A stretch of 64,000 nucleotides of DNA from NCBI GenBank assembly GCA_020248905.1, contig JADCGR010000033.1:1-64000 (forward strand), in the 5' to 3' direction. The notes beneath the pieces are model-generated. The model searched no databases and was not told where the DNA came from. It saw nothing but the letters and a program-made list of their open reading frames with translations. Below are positions 1 through 7,523 of this stretch, piece by piece (the stretch's first letter is position 1; each line of letters starts with the position of its first letter). The position numbers were made by a program, and so were the translations under genes. The DNA comes from Curvibacter sp. Its GTDB lineage: Bacteria > Pseudomonadota > Gammaproteobacteria > Burkholderiales > Burkholderiaceae_C.

Positions 1-213
1 GAACAACTGTGCGCGAGCCTGCGACCAAGACACGGCCGACGCCGGATCATCCCTGTGCTCGTTCAAACGTCTTTGCGCCTCAACCACGACCTCGGGGGGG
101 AAGGTGTGAATGGCCGAGGTTTCTCTCGCGATGCTGTCCCAGATGTCCTCAACCAGCTGGATTCTCTCTGCCAGGGACAGTTCTTGGTGGTTCACCGTTT
201 GCATGTTCATCAT
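1..213 (-). CDS. Addiction-module antitoxin component, partial (cut by window edge)
   Basis: Read on the minus strand from an ATG at 213, the frame stays open for 71 codons to the window edge. The protein has the layout of the TIGR02574-type addiction module family, the antitoxin partner of RelE/ParE toxins. An N-terminal LSLAERIQLVEDIWDSIA helix lies at about residues 12-29, an RRLNEH segment follows, and VSWSQARAQL is close to the end of the family. Antitoxins of this type are 70-80 residues, so few residues are probably missing. Three in-frame ATGs (213, 210, 204) are possible starts. The toxin would be expected to the left, outside the window. The gene is divergent from hexR with about 110 bases between. 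Confidence 0.8.
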   Translation of the reverse strand, partial: MMNMQTVNHQELSLAERIQLVEDIWDSIARETSAIHTFPPEVVVEAQRRLNEHRDDPASAVSWSQARAQLF

Positions 214-284
214 CTTAGGATACTGGATGAGCCTCGGCTTCACAAGGCTGCGCTACCGTCCTGCCTCGAAGCAGCCCGAGGAGC

Positions 285-299
285 TGAAATAAAATTACC
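285..299. promoter_or_regulatory. Putative HexR operator upstream of hexR
   Basis: The sequence TGAAATAAAATTACC matches 13 of 15 positions of the palindromic HexR consensus known from gammaproteobacteria (TGTAATWWWATTACA). It ends 24 bases before the hexR start, a position suited to autorepression, and also lies in the region shared with the divergent antitoxin gene. That HexR binds here is an inference from the motif. Confidence 0.55.
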
Positions 300-323
300 A
301 ATCTCTGTGGCAACACCGTCACT

Positions 324-1172
324 ATGCTCGATCGTATCCGCGCCTCCCTGCCCTCTCTCGCCCCTGCCGAACAGCGCGTGGGGCAGCTCGTGCTCAACGA
401 CCCGCGCGCTTTTGCCAACCTGCCCGTCAGCGAACTGGCCGCGCGTGCCCACGTGAGCAAGCCCACTGTGGTGCGCTTTTGCCGCAGCATGGGCTACGAC
501 GGCCTCTCCGATTTCAAGCTCAAGCTCGCGGGCACGGTAAGTGAGGGTGTGCCCTTCATCCACCGCAGCGTGGACGTGGACGACAAGACGGGTGACGTGG
601 TGGTCAAGGTCATCGACAACACGGTGGCCGCTTTCCTGAAGTACCGCAACGACGCGTCCACCGCCGCCATCGACAAGGTGGCCGGCCTGCTGGCCGCCAC
701 CTACAAGACGGGCAAGCGTATCGAGTTCATCGGCGCGGGCAACTCGGGCATCGTGGCGCTGGATGCGCAACACAAGTTCTTTCGCCTCGGCGTGAACACC
801 GTGGCCTACAGCGACGGCCACATGCAGGTCATGAGTGCCTCGCTCCTGGGCCCGGGCGACTGCCTGGTGGTCATCTCCAACTCCGGCCGCACGCGCGACC
901 TCATGGACGCCTGTGACATCGCGCGCAAGAACGGCGCCACCACCATCGTCATCACCACCAGCGGCTCACCCCTGGCCATGGCCGGCCACATCCATCTGGC
1001 CGCCGACCACCCCGAGGGCTACGACCGCTACAGCCCCATGGTCTCGCGCCTGCTGCACCTCATGATCGTGGACATACTGGCCACCTGCGTGGCCCTGCGC
1101 ATCGGCGGCAACCGCCTGCAGCCCATGCTCATGGAAATGAAGAACAACCTGCGCAACAAGCGTTACGCCTGA
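324..1172 (+). CDS. hexR: MurR/RpiR-family transcriptional regulator, HexR-like
   Basis: 282 residues with the two-domain layout of the RpiR family. The N-terminal HTH_6 domain covers about residues 1-75, with the recognition segment AHVSKPTVVRFCRSMGYDG. The C-terminal SIS sugar-phosphate-binding domain starts with the FIGAGNSG loop and later has VVISNSGRTRDL. HexR senses KDPG and controls Entner-Doudoroff and central carbohydrate genes. The HexR assignment over other RpiR members rests on overall sequence and on the HexR-like palindrome just upstream. No sugar genes lie downstream here; the next genes are a nucleotidyltransferase pair. Start at the ATG at 324. Confidence 0.85.
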   Translation: MLDRIRASLPSLAPAEQRVGQLVLNDPRAFANLPVSELAARAHVSKPTVVRFCRSMGYDGLSDFKLKLAGTVSEGVPFIHRSVDVDDKTGDVVVKVIDNTVAAFLKYRNDASTAAIDKVAGLLAATYKTGKRIEFIGAGNSGIVALDAQHKFFRLGVNTVAYSDGHMQVMSASLLGPGDCLVVISNSGRTRDLMDACDIARKNGATTIVITTSGSPLAMAGHIHLAADHPEGYDRYSPMVSRLLHLMIVDILATCVALRIGGNRLQPMLMEMKNNLRNKRYA

Positions 1173-1241
1173 AGTGTGGCCTTTTCCGCCTCTTGCCGCC
1201 TCTCATCCGAGCCCGATACACTTTCCGAACTGGAGAAGTCC

Positions 1242-1463
1242 ATGAGAACCATCGGCCATCGGCGCGAGCCCGCGATCACCCTGCAGGCCAGTGGCGAGCA
1301 ACTGGCCGAAGGCGCACGCTTCAGCGAAAGCATGGGGCGTCTCGCCATCAGCACCTTTGTCCCTAAAGGGGTCTACCGCTACCGCTCCCATGAAGAAGCC
1401 AACCGGCATGAGATGGAGTGTCTGGCCCGTGGTATGGCCCAGCTGGCCGTTGGGCGGCTGTGA
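1242..1463 (+). CDS. Small protein paired with nucleotidyltransferase (possible antitoxin)
   Basis: 73 residues, starting at an ATG preceded by a GGAGAA ribosome site. No named domain is recognised. The central part reads FVPKGVYRYRSHEEANRHEMECLARGMA, and I recall similar short proteins sitting directly before AbiEii-like/DUF6036 nucleotidyltransferases. It ends 17 bases before the likely start of such a gene, so the two are probably one operon and may form a toxin-antitoxin-like unit. A longer upstream extension of the frame exists, but the start with the ribosome site is preferred. The function is inferred from context only. Confidence 0.65.
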   Translation: MRTIGHRREPAITLQASGEQLAEGARFSESMGRLAISTFVPKGVYRYRSHEEANRHEMECLARGMAQLAVGRL

Positions 1464-1480
1464 CGCACTCGGCCTTGCCC

Positions 1481-1975
1481 ATGGAAGAGTTCAGCCGCCC
1501 CGCCACCCTGGATGACCTTAAGACGTTGCTGCGTTCGCTCAACCAGCACGGGGTGGAATACCTCCTGATCGGCGGCTACGCCCTCGCGGCACATGGCTAC
1601 CAACGCGCCACGACGGACATCGACATCGTCGTCCCGGCCACCATGGAGTCAGGCTCGCGCGTGAGGCAGGCCCTCATGGTCTTGCCAGATCAGGCAGCCC
1701 GTGGCCTGGAGCCCGCATGGTTCGAGGAGGGTGAGAACATACGGGTCGCTGACGCTTTTGTGGTGGATCTGATGCTCAACGCCAACGGGCAAACCTATGA
1801 GACGCTCAGGCAGTATGCTGAGACCATAGATTTGGATGGGATACCGGTCCAGACTATCAACCTCAAAGGCTTGCTTTTGACCAAGCAGACCCTTCGCGAC
1901 AAGGACAGCGCTGACCGCGCCATCATCGAACGAGCGCTGGAAGCCCTGCAGCCGGGTAAACCGTCAACCCGCTGA
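1481..1975 (+). CDS. Nucleotidyltransferase (AbiEii/DUF6036-like)
   Basis: 164 residues from the ATG at 1481. The N-terminal segment YLLIGGYALAAHGY followed by RATTDIDIVV is the signature of the nucleotidyltransferase fold: a glycine-rich motif and a DxD metal pair. This is the arrangement in AbiEii-type toxins and DUF6036 proteins. The C-terminal part (NLKGLLLTKQTLRDKDSADRA) is also typical, the Lys/Asp residues lining the nucleotide pocket. No strong ribosome site precedes 1481, so it may be translated by coupling from the small gene just upstream, or from a GTG at 1418 that overlaps it. It converges on the MNT gene 8 bases further on. Confidence 0.75.
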   Translation: MEEFSRPATLDDLKTLLRSLNQHGVEYLLIGGYALAAHGYQRATTDIDIVVPATMESGSRVRQALMVLPDQAARGLEPAWFEEGENIRVADAFVVDLMLNANGQTYETLRQYAETIDLDGIPVQTINLKGLLLTKQTLRDKDSADRAIIERALEALQPGKPSTR

Positions 1976-1982
1976 TCAGGTC

Positions 1983-2282
1983 CTACAGCGTCAGCATCTC
2001 CCGTCGCACGCGCTCTGCTATGCCCGCAGGGAGCGCTGCCGCCTCCACCACGTCCACCATGTAGGGCAAGTCGCTGGCCTCAAAGGCATCGCGCAGGGCG
2101 GCGCGTTGCTCCCAACTCAGGCGCTCGGGCCTGAGGATCAGCAGGTCCAGGTCCGAGTAAGGTCTCGAGCGGCCCGTCGCACGTGAGCCGAAGATCCGAA
2201 AGTCTGCGTCTGGAATCACGCGCTGAACAAGCTGCCTGACAAGCAGTCTTTCGGGCTCAGCCAATGCCAGCTTGCGGTTCAT
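1983..2282 (-). CDS. MNT-domain nucleotidyltransferase (antitoxin of a HEPN/MNT pair)
   Basis: 99 residues, the usual size of minimal nucleotidyltransferases such as HI0073 and MntA. The motif FRIFGSRATGRSRPYSDLDLLI at about residues 28-49 carries the GSRA loop and the SDLDL metal-binding aspartates. In studied MNT/HEPN systems this enzyme adds AMP groups to the HEPN toxin and blocks it. Its ATG overlaps the stop of the HEPN gene by four bases, so the two form one transcription unit with coupled translation. Confidence 0.88.
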   Translation of the reverse strand: MNRKLALAEPERLLVRQLVQRVIPDADFRIFGSRATGRSRPYSDLDLLILRPERLSWEQRAALRDAFEASDLPYMVDVVEAAALPAGIAERVRREMLTL

Positions 2283-2698
2283 CGTCCAGCCCCCAGCGCC
2301 AGGGCGAGCTGTGTGGCCTGCGGCAGAAAATCGCGAGCCGCGTGGGCCACCGCGGCGGCACGGCTTTCGTCATACGTGTGGCTGGTGGCATTACGCATTT
2401 CGCGCCAGCGTCGCCACCCTGCTGCGTCCGGCAGAAGGCCCGCATCCGCACCCTTGCGCAGCAAGTCATTGAAAGACAGGTCAAGCACCGTATCGGCAGT
2501 CATGGCTCGCTCCATCAGCACACGTCGCAACATGCGCATCGAAAGCTCGTAGGTGAATTCGAAAGACTGGATCACCGCCGCGCGCAAATGCCGCTTCAGG
2601 GGGGAAGTGTCCGCCTCCTGTTGCCAGAAGCGCAGGGCCTCATCCAACTGCTCCAACGCCTTGTGCAGGGGGGCCAGATCGATGCTCGCGGTCGCCAT
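2279..2698 (-). CDS. HEPN-domain protein, HI0074 family (probable RNase toxin)
   Basis: 139 residues of the nucleotidyltransferase substrate-binding/HEPN family (HI0074 type), an all-helical protein. The segment REMRNATSHTYDES at about residues 100-113 contains the RX4-6H catalytic motif of HEPN ribonucleases (R, then N..SH.Y). First gene of a two-gene unit with the downstream MNT gene, to which it is joined by a 4-base ATGA overlap. Known pairs of this kind act as toxin-antitoxin modules; toxicity here is inferred from the family. Confidence 0.87.
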   Translation of the reverse strand: MATASIDLAPLHKALEQLDEALRFWQQEADTSPLKRHLRAAVIQSFEFTYELSMRMLRRVLMERAMTADTVLDLSFNDLLRKGADAGLLPDAAGWRRWREMRNATSHTYDESRAAAVAHAARDFLPQATQLALALGAGR

Positions 2699-2760
2699 GT
2701 CCCGGATTCTCGCCGCGCATCATCGAATAGGCAAATGCAGCGCAGGCTTGGGCGCTGCGC

Positions 2761-4014
2761 TCAATCGCGGCGGGAAAGATCCGTCACGAGGTCCTCGACC
2801 ACGGCCGCCCATCCGCCGCTGGCCCCCTGCCGGTACAGGCGTGCGCTGGGGTACCAGGGGCTGTCGGTGCGGTCGAGCAGCCAGCGCCAGTCGGGGTCGC
2901 GGGCGAGCAGCACCTTGAGTGGCTTGCCCATGGATCCGGCCAGATGAACCAGCGAGGTGTCCACGCTGATCACCACGTCCATGTGCGCCAGCACGGCGGC
3001 CGTGTCGCCAAAGTCCTGCAACTCCTCACCCAGAAAAGTCACCTCGGGATGCGCCTGCAGCCAGGGCCGGTCGCGCTCGCGCAGCTCGCGCTGGACCAGG
3101 AAGAGGCGACCGTGCGGCAGCAGCGGCGCCAGCAGCTCCAGCGGCATCGAGCGCAGGTGGTCGTGGTCATGCCCGGCAAAGCCGGAGCTGGCCACGCCGA
3201 TATGGAGCTGGCCTTCGCGGCTCCCAAGGCGCGCTGCCCAGGCCTGTGCGCGCTCGGGCAGCAGCATGGGCGCGTGGGGCGGCGGAATGGTCTCGGCCGT
3301 GGTGCCCAGCAGGCCCGGCAGGCTGAGCAGGGGCAGTTGCAGATCAGCGCCCACGGCGCTACTGCGGGCGACCACCTGCAGCCCCGGGCGCTCGGCCAGC
3401 ACAGGCAACAGCGGCGCCTGCACCTCGAACACCACGCGCGCGCCGCGCTCCATGAGCAGCGGCACATAGCGCGCGAACTGCAGGGTATCACCCAGGCCCT
3501 GCTCGGCCCAGACGAGCACAGTGCGCCCGCGCACCTGGTCCAGGTCGCGCACGGCTGGCAGATCCGGATGGCGATAGGTGGCGGCCTGCGCCAGCTGCCA
3601 GCGGCTCTCGTAGCCCTGCCAGCCTGGCGCGAACTGACCGCAGAGCAGCTGCGTGAGCGCGAGATTCCAGCGTGCCTCGGGGTAATCGGGCTGGCACGCG
3701 AGGGCTTGCTCGAAGTAACCGATCGCAGCCTGCGGCCGCCCCTGGTCTTTTTCAATCAGCCCCAGGTTGAGCAAGGCCTCGGCGTTGCCTGGCTCCACCG
3801 CCAGCGCGCGGCGGGCGCAGGCCTGCGCGGCCGCGTGCTGCTGCAGGCGCAGCAGCACGAAAGAAAGATTGGTCAGGGTCGAGGGCCGATCGGGCAGCCG
3901 TGCGAGCGAGGCCTCGTAGTGCGCACGTGCGGCCTCGAAGCGGCCTTGCATCTGCGCCTCGAGCCCCGCCACAAAGCTCTGGCGGGCCTGCTCGAAGTCA
4001 GCGGGCGTCGTCAT
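2761..4014 (-). CDS. TPR protein with GT9-like glycosyltransferase domain
   Basis: 417 residues. The first about 145 residues are tetratricopeptide repeats, for example EALLNLGLIEKDQGRPQAAIGYFEQALACQPDYPEARWNLAL split over successive helix pairs. The rest resembles heptosyltransferase-like (GT9) C-terminal domains. VLVWAEQGLGDTLQFARYVPLL is the N-terminal Rossmann segment, and VISVDTSLVHLAGSMGKP is the nucleotide-sugar-site motif. Such TPR-GT9 fusions are common in betaproteobacteria; their acceptor is usually unknown. The start overlaps the end of the DUF3047 gene by 17 bases, suggesting one operon. Confidence 0.8.
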   Translation of the reverse strand: MTTPADFEQARQSFVAGLEAQMQGRFEAARAHYEASLARLPDRPSTLTNLSFVLLRLQQHAAAQACARRALAVEPGNAEALLNLGLIEKDQGRPQAAIGYFEQALACQPDYPEARWNLALTQLLCGQFAPGWQGYESRWQLAQAATYRHPDLPAVRDLDQVRGRTVLVWAEQGLGDTLQFARYVPLLMERGARVVFEVQAPLLPVLAERPGLQVVARSSAVGADLQLPLLSLPGLLGTTAETIPPPHAPMLLPERAQAWAARLGSREGQLHIGVASSGFAGHDHDHLRSMPLELLAPLLPHGRLFLVQRELRERDRPWLQAHPEVTFLGEELQDFGDTAAVLAHMDVVISVDTSLVHLAGSMGKPLKVLLARDPDWRWLLDRTDSPWYPSARLYRQGASGGWAAVVEDLVTDLSRRD

Positions 4015-4825
4015 CGTCGGGGCCGGCAGGTCGGCTCGCCACCGCGCCCAGGCGTACCGGCCCGTACCAGGCCCGGAACTTCGAGCGCGTGTTGTCGCCG
4101 TCGCTCATCACGGCCACATGGAGCAGGCGGCCCGGCTCTTCGCCGAAGACGCGGCGGTAATCGGCGCGCACGTCGCGCTCGTAGTCCAGCCACTGGTTCA
4201 GGCGCGTTGCGCCGCCCTCCACCACCAGCTTGCGGATGCGGTCGGTGCGCGGGTTGGTGATCACGCTGCCCGCCTCGCGCGTGGGGCACCACACATACAT
4301 CAGCGTGGCGTAGGGCAGGGGCTCGCCCGTCATCACCAAGGCCAGCTCGGAGAGCATGTGGTCGCGCGCGGACAGGCGCGAGCGGTCGCCATCAAACGTG
4401 AGCACCACGCGCACCACGGCGTCTTCGGCCTCGCGGCGGGCCATGTCGGCCCCGGGCAGCAGGGCTGGTACCTTCCACGAGAAACGCAGGGTGCCCAGTT
4501 CGTCGGGGGGCAGGTCCACAGCGCGGCGCATCAGGCTGGCCGAGGCGCTGGCTCGCACTTGCAGCGCGTCGCGCCCGCCCTCGCGCACGGGGCGGTACAG
4601 CGTGGCCTGCTTGCCCGGCAGGGTCCAGTGCTGCCAGCCGGTCTGAACCCAGTCGGTGGGCTGCACGGCAGCCGCCATGCCGGCCACCGCGTCAACCTCG
4701 GGGTCAGTGGGCCAGGCCACGGGCGGTGCGCTGGCGCAGGCGGCCAGCAAGAGCGCAGCCGTGCACACCGCAGCACACCGCCAGACGTAGTGGAGCAAAG
4801 ACGACACGCAGAGATACAAGAACAT
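3998..4825 (-). CDS. DUF3047 lipoprotein
   Basis: 275 residues from the ATG at 4825; a longer start at 4867 would run into the porin terminator and is less likely. The N-terminus is a signal peptide ending in a lipobox (LAAC, cysteine about residue 30), so it is predicted to be a lipoprotein. The body matches DUF3047: LRFSWKVPALLPG, then VRVVLTFDGD, then TLMYVWCPTREAGSVITNPRTDR, and VAVMSDGDNT near the end. The function is unknown; the family fold resembles carbohydrate-binding jelly-roll proteins. Upstream of, and overlapping, the TPR-glycosyltransferase gene. Confidence 0.8.
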   Translation of the reverse strand: MFLYLCVSSLLHYVWRCAAVCTAALLLAACASAPPVAWPTDPEVDAVAGMAAAVQPTDWVQTGWQHWTLPGKQATLYRPVREGGRDALQVRASASASLMRRAVDLPPDELGTLRFSWKVPALLPGADMARREAEDAVVRVVLTFDGDRSRLSARDHMLSELALVMTGEPLPYATLMYVWCPTREAGSVITNPRTDRIRKLVVEGGATRLNQWLDYERDVRADYRRVFGEEPGRLLHVAVMSDGDNTRSKFRAWYGPVRLGAVASRPAGPDDDDAR

Positions 4826-4868
4826 GCGCAGAGGGTAGCCCAGACAGAGCCATGTTGCGGTCCGCACA

Positions 4869-4901
4869 CAAAAAACCCTGCCACGTTTGCGTGGCAGGGT
4901 T
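4869..4901 (-). terminator. Intrinsic terminator of the porin gene
   Basis: A 12-base-pair stem (AACCCTGCCACG at 4874-4885 with its complement at 4890-4901) and a TTTG loop. On the minus strand it is followed by a run of T residues. It lies 38 bases past the porin stop codon. Confidence 0.9.
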
Positions 4902-4939
4902 GTGCTTGAGCTCTTCAGCTGGCTTGCGCCAGCGTCAGA

Positions 4940-6064
4940 TCAGAAGGAGTGGCTCACGCCGAAGGCGGTACGCTTCTGCTCGGTGCCCAGAGCGCCGGAG
5001 TCGTTGGTGTTGTAGTCGATGTTGTCGTAACGAGCATACAAGCGGGTCTTGGCGCTCAGACGGTAGTCTGCACCCAGGCCGATCATCTTACGGTCGATGT
5101 TGGTCGTGGCCTTGTCGTTCACCTTGGCGTACTGGCCCATGATGGTGATGTTCGGGGCCACGTCGTAGCTGGCGCCAAACTGGGAGCTGCGGGTGTCGTA
5201 GGCAGCGAGCGAGGAGCTGGTGGTGCCCACACCGGCGTGCAGGTTCAGGCCCTTCATGACCGTGTAACGGGCGCCCAGAATGCCGTGGGTGACATCAGAG
5301 CCAGCAGTCAGGCTGCCGTTGGCAACGCCATTCGAACCCACCTTGTACTGCAGACGAGCGTACATCACATCCAGCGGGCCGTTGGTGTAGCGCACCGACA
5401 TGTCGGTGGTACCCACGGTGTCGTTGGTACCGTTGTTGTCGTTCCGCTGGGCCACGCCGACCGCAGCGGTAAAGCCGCTGAGGTTGGGGGACAGGTACTT
5501 GATGGTGTTAGCCTGGCGGATGCCGCGTGCGCCCGTGTTGCCATGGTTGTTGGCAATGCCCGAAGCCGTCACGAGGCCGGCAGAGCCGGTGGTGCCGGTG
5601 CCGTAACCCTGGTGGATCGAGAAGCTGGTGCTGTAGACGCTACCAATGGCGGTGCTGAAGGCGGGGGATGCCACGGCGGTGGCAGCCGTCAGCACTTCGT
5701 TGTTGGGCGCACCAAGGCGAATGGTACCGAAGGCGCCGCCCAGCTCCAGATAGTTCTGGGAGTTGGCGAAGGTACCGGTCTGAGCGGCCGTGGTGCCCTG
5801 AGTGCCATCTTGAGTCAAACCGCCCACATCCGCCCAGTCGGTACCGATCAGGAAGCCGGCCTTCAGGCCGCCGCCCAGGTCTTCGGTGCCGCGAATGATC
5901 ACGGTGGTGGTTCCGGCGGAAGAAGACAGCAGCTTGGAATCGCGGGTGTCGTTATTGCTGTTGACCACCGTGTAGCCACGATCAATGTAGCCGGACACGG
6001 TGACCTGGGCAAAAGCGCCGGTGGTAGCAGCCAGGGCAGCCACGGCAATAAGGGTCTTTTTCAT
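4940..6064 (-). CDS. Gram-negative porin (Porin_4 type)
   Basis: 374 residues. It starts with a clear Sec signal peptide (MKKTLIAVAALAATTGAFAQ) and then VTVSGYIDRGYTV, the usual first beta-strand of comamonad porins. The mature part is rich in alternating beta-strand patterns, and the last residues FGVSHSF end in Phe, as needed for BAM-dependent outer-membrane insertion. It forms trimeric general diffusion channels for small solutes. The start at 6064 is set by the signal peptide and by a GGAG site 10 bases upstream; the in-frame extension to 6238 is not coding. Single-gene unit with its own promoter and terminator. Confidence 0.95.
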   Translation of the reverse strand: MKKTLIAVAALAATTGAFAQVTVSGYIDRGYTVVNSNNDTRDSKLLSSSAGTTTVIIRGTEDLGGGLKAGFLIGTDWADVGGLTQDGTQGTTAAQTGTFANSQNYLELGGAFGTIRLGAPNNEVLTAATAVASPAFSTAIGSVYSTSFSIHQGYGTGTTGSAGLVTASGIANNHGNTGARGIRQANTIKYLSPNLSGFTAAVGVAQRNDNNGTNDTVGTTDMSVRYTNGPLDVMYARLQYKVGSNGVANGSLTAGSDVTHGILGARYTVMKGLNLHAGVGTTSSSLAAYDTRSSQFGASYDVAPNITIMGQYAKVNDKATTNIDRKMIGLGADYRLSAKTRLYARYDNIDYNTNDSGALGTEQKRTAFGVSHSF

Positions 6065-6152
6065 GTTGAAAGTTCTCCAAAGGTTTAACAAGGGGTCCCG
6101 AAGGGAGGTTTCGGTCCCCGGGCCAACCTCCTCAGACAAGGAAGTTGGCTTG

Positions 6153-6181
6153 ATTGCACCAGAGCCCCAGGGCGCGGTCAA
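6153..6181 (-). promoter_or_regulatory. Putative porin promoter
   Basis: On the minus strand, TTGACC (6181-6176) and TGCAAT (6158-6153) are separated by 17 bases and lie about 90 bases before the porin start. The -35 is near consensus and the -10 is weaker. The resulting leader of about 80 bases is typical for porin mRNAs, which are often targets of small RNAs. Confidence 0.45.
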
Positions 6182-6302
6182 AGGAAAAACCCGGAGTGGG
6201 GCTTTGTTGCTGGATGTTTCGTTGTCGGCCCACAACAATGCACAAATCTTGTGCAGGCAAGCCGCGGCGAACCCATCGAGCAGGGAGTTGGGAGGGGTCG
6301 TT

Positions 6303-6323
6303 TGTATCTACAATGTAGACACA
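6303..6323. promoter_or_regulatory. Palindromic operator overlapping the mazEF promoter
   Basis: A near-perfect palindrome centred on base 6313. The core halves are TCTACA and TGTAGA around a single A, flanked by TGT and ACA, with one mismatched base per side. It contains TACAAT (6309-6314), a good -10 element. It lies 16 bases before mazE, as expected for autoregulation by the MazE antitoxin. Confidence 0.7.
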
Positions 6324-6338
6324 GGCGAAGGAGTGACT

Positions 6339-6581
6339 ATGGAAACGATCATCAGGAAGTGGGGCAACAGCCCAGCCTTGCGTCTACCGGCCGCTCTGGT
6401 CAAGGCCGCATCTTTGCAGCTGGACCAGAAAGTGAGCATCAAGGCTCTTGGTGGCAAGCTCATCATCGAACCGCTGGATTCGGTGGAGTACCCGCTGGAG
6501 GATCTGCTGGCCGGCATCACCGCCAACAATCTTCATGACGAGGTTGACACCGGCAAGCCCGTAGGGCGTGAAGCATTGTGA
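6339..6581 (+). CDS. mazE: MazE-like antitoxin, AbrB/SpoVT family
   Basis: 80 residues. The N-terminal half, METIIRKWGNSPALRLPAAL, is the swapped-hairpin AbrB/MazE DNA-binding domain. The C-terminal half (VEYPLEDLLAGITANNLHDE) is the acidic toxin-binding tail. It neutralises MazF and represses its own promoter. Start preceded by a GAAGGAG site. Its TGA overlaps the GTG start of the toxin gene, giving translational coupling. Confidence 0.92.
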   Translation: METIIRKWGNSPALRLPAALVKAASLQLDQKVSIKALGGKLIIEPLDSVEYPLEDLLAGITANNLHDEVDTGKPVGREAL

Positions 6582-6919
6582 CCCGCCCCTACACGCCGGA
6601 TTGCGGCGATGTGGTCTGGCTGGCGTTTGATCCGCAAGCCGGGCATGAGCAGGCGGGCCATCGCCCGGCACTGGTGATCAGCCCGGCCAGCTACAACCAG
6701 AAAACCGGGCTGATGGTCTGTTGCCCCATGTCCACCCGCATCAAGGGCTACCCTTTCGAGGTTCTGGTGGATCTGGACGGTGTTCAGGGGGCCGTGCTGG
6801 CCGACCAGGTCAAGTCGCTGGACTGGCGCGTGCGCAGCGCCAAACGCAAGGGCGCGGTGGGAGATGCTGTGATGGCCGAGGTGCGGGCCAAGATCAAGGC
6901 GCTGCTGGCGATCAGGTGA
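6578..6919 (+). CDS. mazF: MazF/PemK endoribonuclease toxin
   Basis: 113 residues, typical for MazF. The N-terminal GDVVWLAFDPQAGHEQAGHRPALVIS is the conserved first part of the fold with the catalytic Arg, followed by VCCPMSTRIKGYPFEV and VLADQVKSLDWR. It cuts mRNA at short sequence motifs, the specificity of which cannot be read here. Starts at a GTG overlapping the mazE stop (GTGA). Confidence 0.93.
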   Translation: MTRPYTPDCGDVVWLAFDPQAGHEQAGHRPALVISPASYNQKTGLMVCCPMSTRIKGYPFEVLVDLDGVQGAVLADQVKSLDWRVRSAKRKGAVGDAVMAEVRAKIKALLAIR

Positions 6920-7021
6920 TGCCCCTTGGGGCGTGTTACCTGCGCCCGCGGCGCATACGGTCGCGGGGTACGGCAGAGGAGCGAGTCTGCGTGTGTGTCG
7001 CGAGATTGATATGCTGGCGAA

Positions 7022-7210
7022 ATGAAGCTCAGTGAAATTCTGCGTATGCTCCAGGAGGACGGCTGGTTTCTGGTGGCAACACGGGGTAGCCACCGTCAAT
7101 TCAAGCACGCTGCGAAGCCCGGTCGGGTGACGGTGGCCGGCAAGCCCGCTGACGACCTGGCACCCGGTACGCTGAGCAGTATCCTGAAGCAAGCTGGATT
7201 GAAGAAGTGA
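7022..7210 (+). CDS. hicA: HicA-family mRNA interferase toxin
   Basis: 62 residues, with the small double-stranded-RNA-binding-like HicA fold. MKLSEILRMLQEDGWFLVATRGSHRQF carries the conserved GSH with the catalytic His, followed by VTVAGKP..DLAPGTLSSILKQAGL. It degrades mRNA independently of the ribosome. First gene of the hicAB pair; the antitoxin gene starts 7 bases after its stop. Confidence 0.95.
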   Translation: MKLSEILRMLQEDGWFLVATRGSHRQFKHAAKPGRVTVAGKPADDLAPGTLSSILKQAGLKK

Positions 7211-7217
7211 GGCTTAT

Positions 7218-7430
7218 ATGCGCTACGCCATCGTCATTGAGAAGGCTGACAATAACTTCTCTGCGCACGTCCCTGATCTTCCGGGGTGCGTCGCTACGGG
7301 CAGCACAATCGAAGAAGTGGAATCGCAAATTCGCGAAGCGATTGCGTTTCATCTTGAAGGCATGCGCGAAGATGGAATTCCCATTCCCCCACCAGCCAGC
7401 CGCGTCGAATACGTCGATATTGCAGCTTAA
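7218..7430 (+). CDS. hicB: HicB-family antitoxin
   Basis: 70 residues. The sequence MRYAIVIEKADNNFSAHVPDLPGCVATGSTIEEVE is the HicB partial RNase H fold, which binds HicA. The protein ends after IPPPASRVEYVDIAA, so it lacks the C-terminal HTH or RHH domain of longer HicB proteins. DNA binding, if any, must come from elsewhere. A GAAG/GAGG site precedes its ATG. Confidence 0.94.
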   Translation: MRYAIVIEKADNNFSAHVPDLPGCVATGSTIEEVESQIREAIAFHLEGMREDGIPIPPPASRVEYVDIAA

Positions 7431-7523
7431 GCCGGTGCTCAAGCCAACTGTGTAAGGCGGCACGGCACTTCGCGCGGTGAAGCGTGCGCGGATGCGGGGC
7501 ATCGCAAAATGAAAGGCCTTCTT

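Noticed and set aside
4949-6088. Long plus-strand open frame opposite the porin
   Set aside because: Shadow of the porin gene on the other strand; the porin has a signal peptide, ribosome site, promoter and terminator.
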